From NCBI RefSeq assembly GCF_004209755.1, contig NZ_CP035913.1:2294001-2358000 (forward strand): a stretch of 64,000 nucleotides of DNA, read 5' to 3'. Source of the stretch: Pseudoduganella lutea. GTDB lineage: Bacteria; Pseudomonadota; Gammaproteobacteria; Burkholderiales; Burkholderiaceae_D. The position numbers and the translations under genes are program-made. The notes under the pieces were generated by a model. That model saw only the letters and a program-made list of their open reading frames with translations. It searched no databases and had not been told where the DNA came from. Below, piece by piece: positions 63,650-64,000 of the stretch (positions within the stretch are counted from its first letter, which is position 1; every line of letters starts with the position of its first letter).

Positions 63650-64000
63650 ATGACTAGCCAGAAAAGACGGTTCGCCGGGCCGGAACATGATTCCGGCCAC
63701 GAGCACTCGGCCGCGGAACTCGAAGCGATGCGCAATGCGCTCGATGAGCGCCTCGGCCACCTGCTCGCCGCCGAAGGCGACCGCAACGACCGCCTGGCCG
63801 CCGCCATGCGCGCCGCCGTGCTCGGTTCCGGCAAACGCATGCGGCCATTGCTGCTGATGCTGGTGGCGGCCGACCTCGAATGCTCGTCCCCGGCCGTCAT
63901 CGACGTGGCCTGCGCGGTCGAGATCGTGCATGCCGCCTCGCTGATCCTCGATGACATGCCGTGCATGGATAACGCTACCCTGCGCCGCGGCCTGCCAACG
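63650..64000 (+). CDS. Polyprenyl synthetase, CrtE/IspA type (partial, N-terminal 117 residues)
   Basis: The ATG at 63650 is preceded by GAAGGA at a good distance; in-frame ATGs at 63617 and 63632 also exist. The frame is open to the right edge. GSGKRMRPLLLMLVAADLEC holds the diphosphate-binding KRxRP region. LILDDMPCMDNATLRRGLPT is the first Asp-rich motif, of the form DDMPCMD typical of geranylgeranyl-diphosphate synthase CrtE, though IspA has a similar motif. The enzyme condenses isopentenyl diphosphate with allylic diphosphates, for carotenoids or quinones. Downstream genes lie outside the window. Confidence 0.8.
   Translation, partial: MTSQKRRFAGPEHDSGHEHSAAELEAMRNALDERLGHLLAAEGDRNDRLAAAMRAAVLGSGKRMRPLLLMLVAADLECSSPAVIDVACAVEIVHAASLILDDMPCMDNATLRRGLPT

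Overview
The window is GC-rich chromosomal DNA, apart from two AT-richer patches (about 1-1700 and 20000-23700). It looks like a betaproteobacterium of the Oxalobacteraceae (Massilia, Duganella or Pseudoduganella type). This is inferred from gene families and coding style, not from an rRNA marker. I see no tRNA or rRNA gene, no CRISPR array and no complete mobile element.

Left edge (1-1740): an AT-rich patch carries a partial GIY-YIG nuclease-like gene and a divergent Mrr-type type IV restriction endonuclease, probably the end of a defence or acquired segment. From 1860 to 8140: an SDR oxidoreductase with a tiny DUF2256 protein, a secreted carboxylesterase, a MYG1-family protein, and a ygiW-qseC-qseB block whose two promoters share a 17-bp candidate QseB/PmrA box. 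From 8190 to 11403: an aldolase, tartronate-semialdehyde reductase and glycerate kinase operon (sugar-acid catabolism) behind two palindromic operators. From 11407 to 19631: a diguanylate cyclase, a small TUDOR-like protein, UvsE, a Lys/Ala-tailed small protein, a frameshifted EndoU-lamin-tail protein, a secreted M1 peptidase, a GNAT and a MazG-like hydrolase.

19689-29793 is a type VI secretion block. tssF-tssG-vgrG-lipase effector-immunity-PAAR form one overlapping minus-strand operon, and tssK is divergent. Only baseplate and spike parts are present. vgrG and tssG each appear to carry a single-base frameshift, as does the EndoU gene, so either real decay or assembly indels must be considered. 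30714-35819 (minus) holds a Tat-exported flavin amine oxidase, a c-type cytochrome and an exported RidA, followed by a TonB-dependent receptor. Together they look like a periplasmic amine-oxidising module. 36263-38044 encodes a lone TnsB-like transposase that has lost catalytic residues but keeps a full reading frame. It is separated by three strong hairpins from a DeaD helicase with two C-terminal RNA-binding domains.

The right half (40709-64000) contains hydrolases, a CHASE-PAS-GGDEF-EAL protein, a DUF3016 protein, a Nei-type glycosylase, a convergent HD-GYP regulator and GAF-kinase pair, a porin, queC, tamA-tamB, small membrane and hypothetical proteins, a TIGR01777 epimerase and the start of a CrtE-type prenyl synthase. 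Several intergenic regions carry palindromic repeat elements or short tandem repeats (period 7, 11, 14 or 16 bp), often at gene ends.
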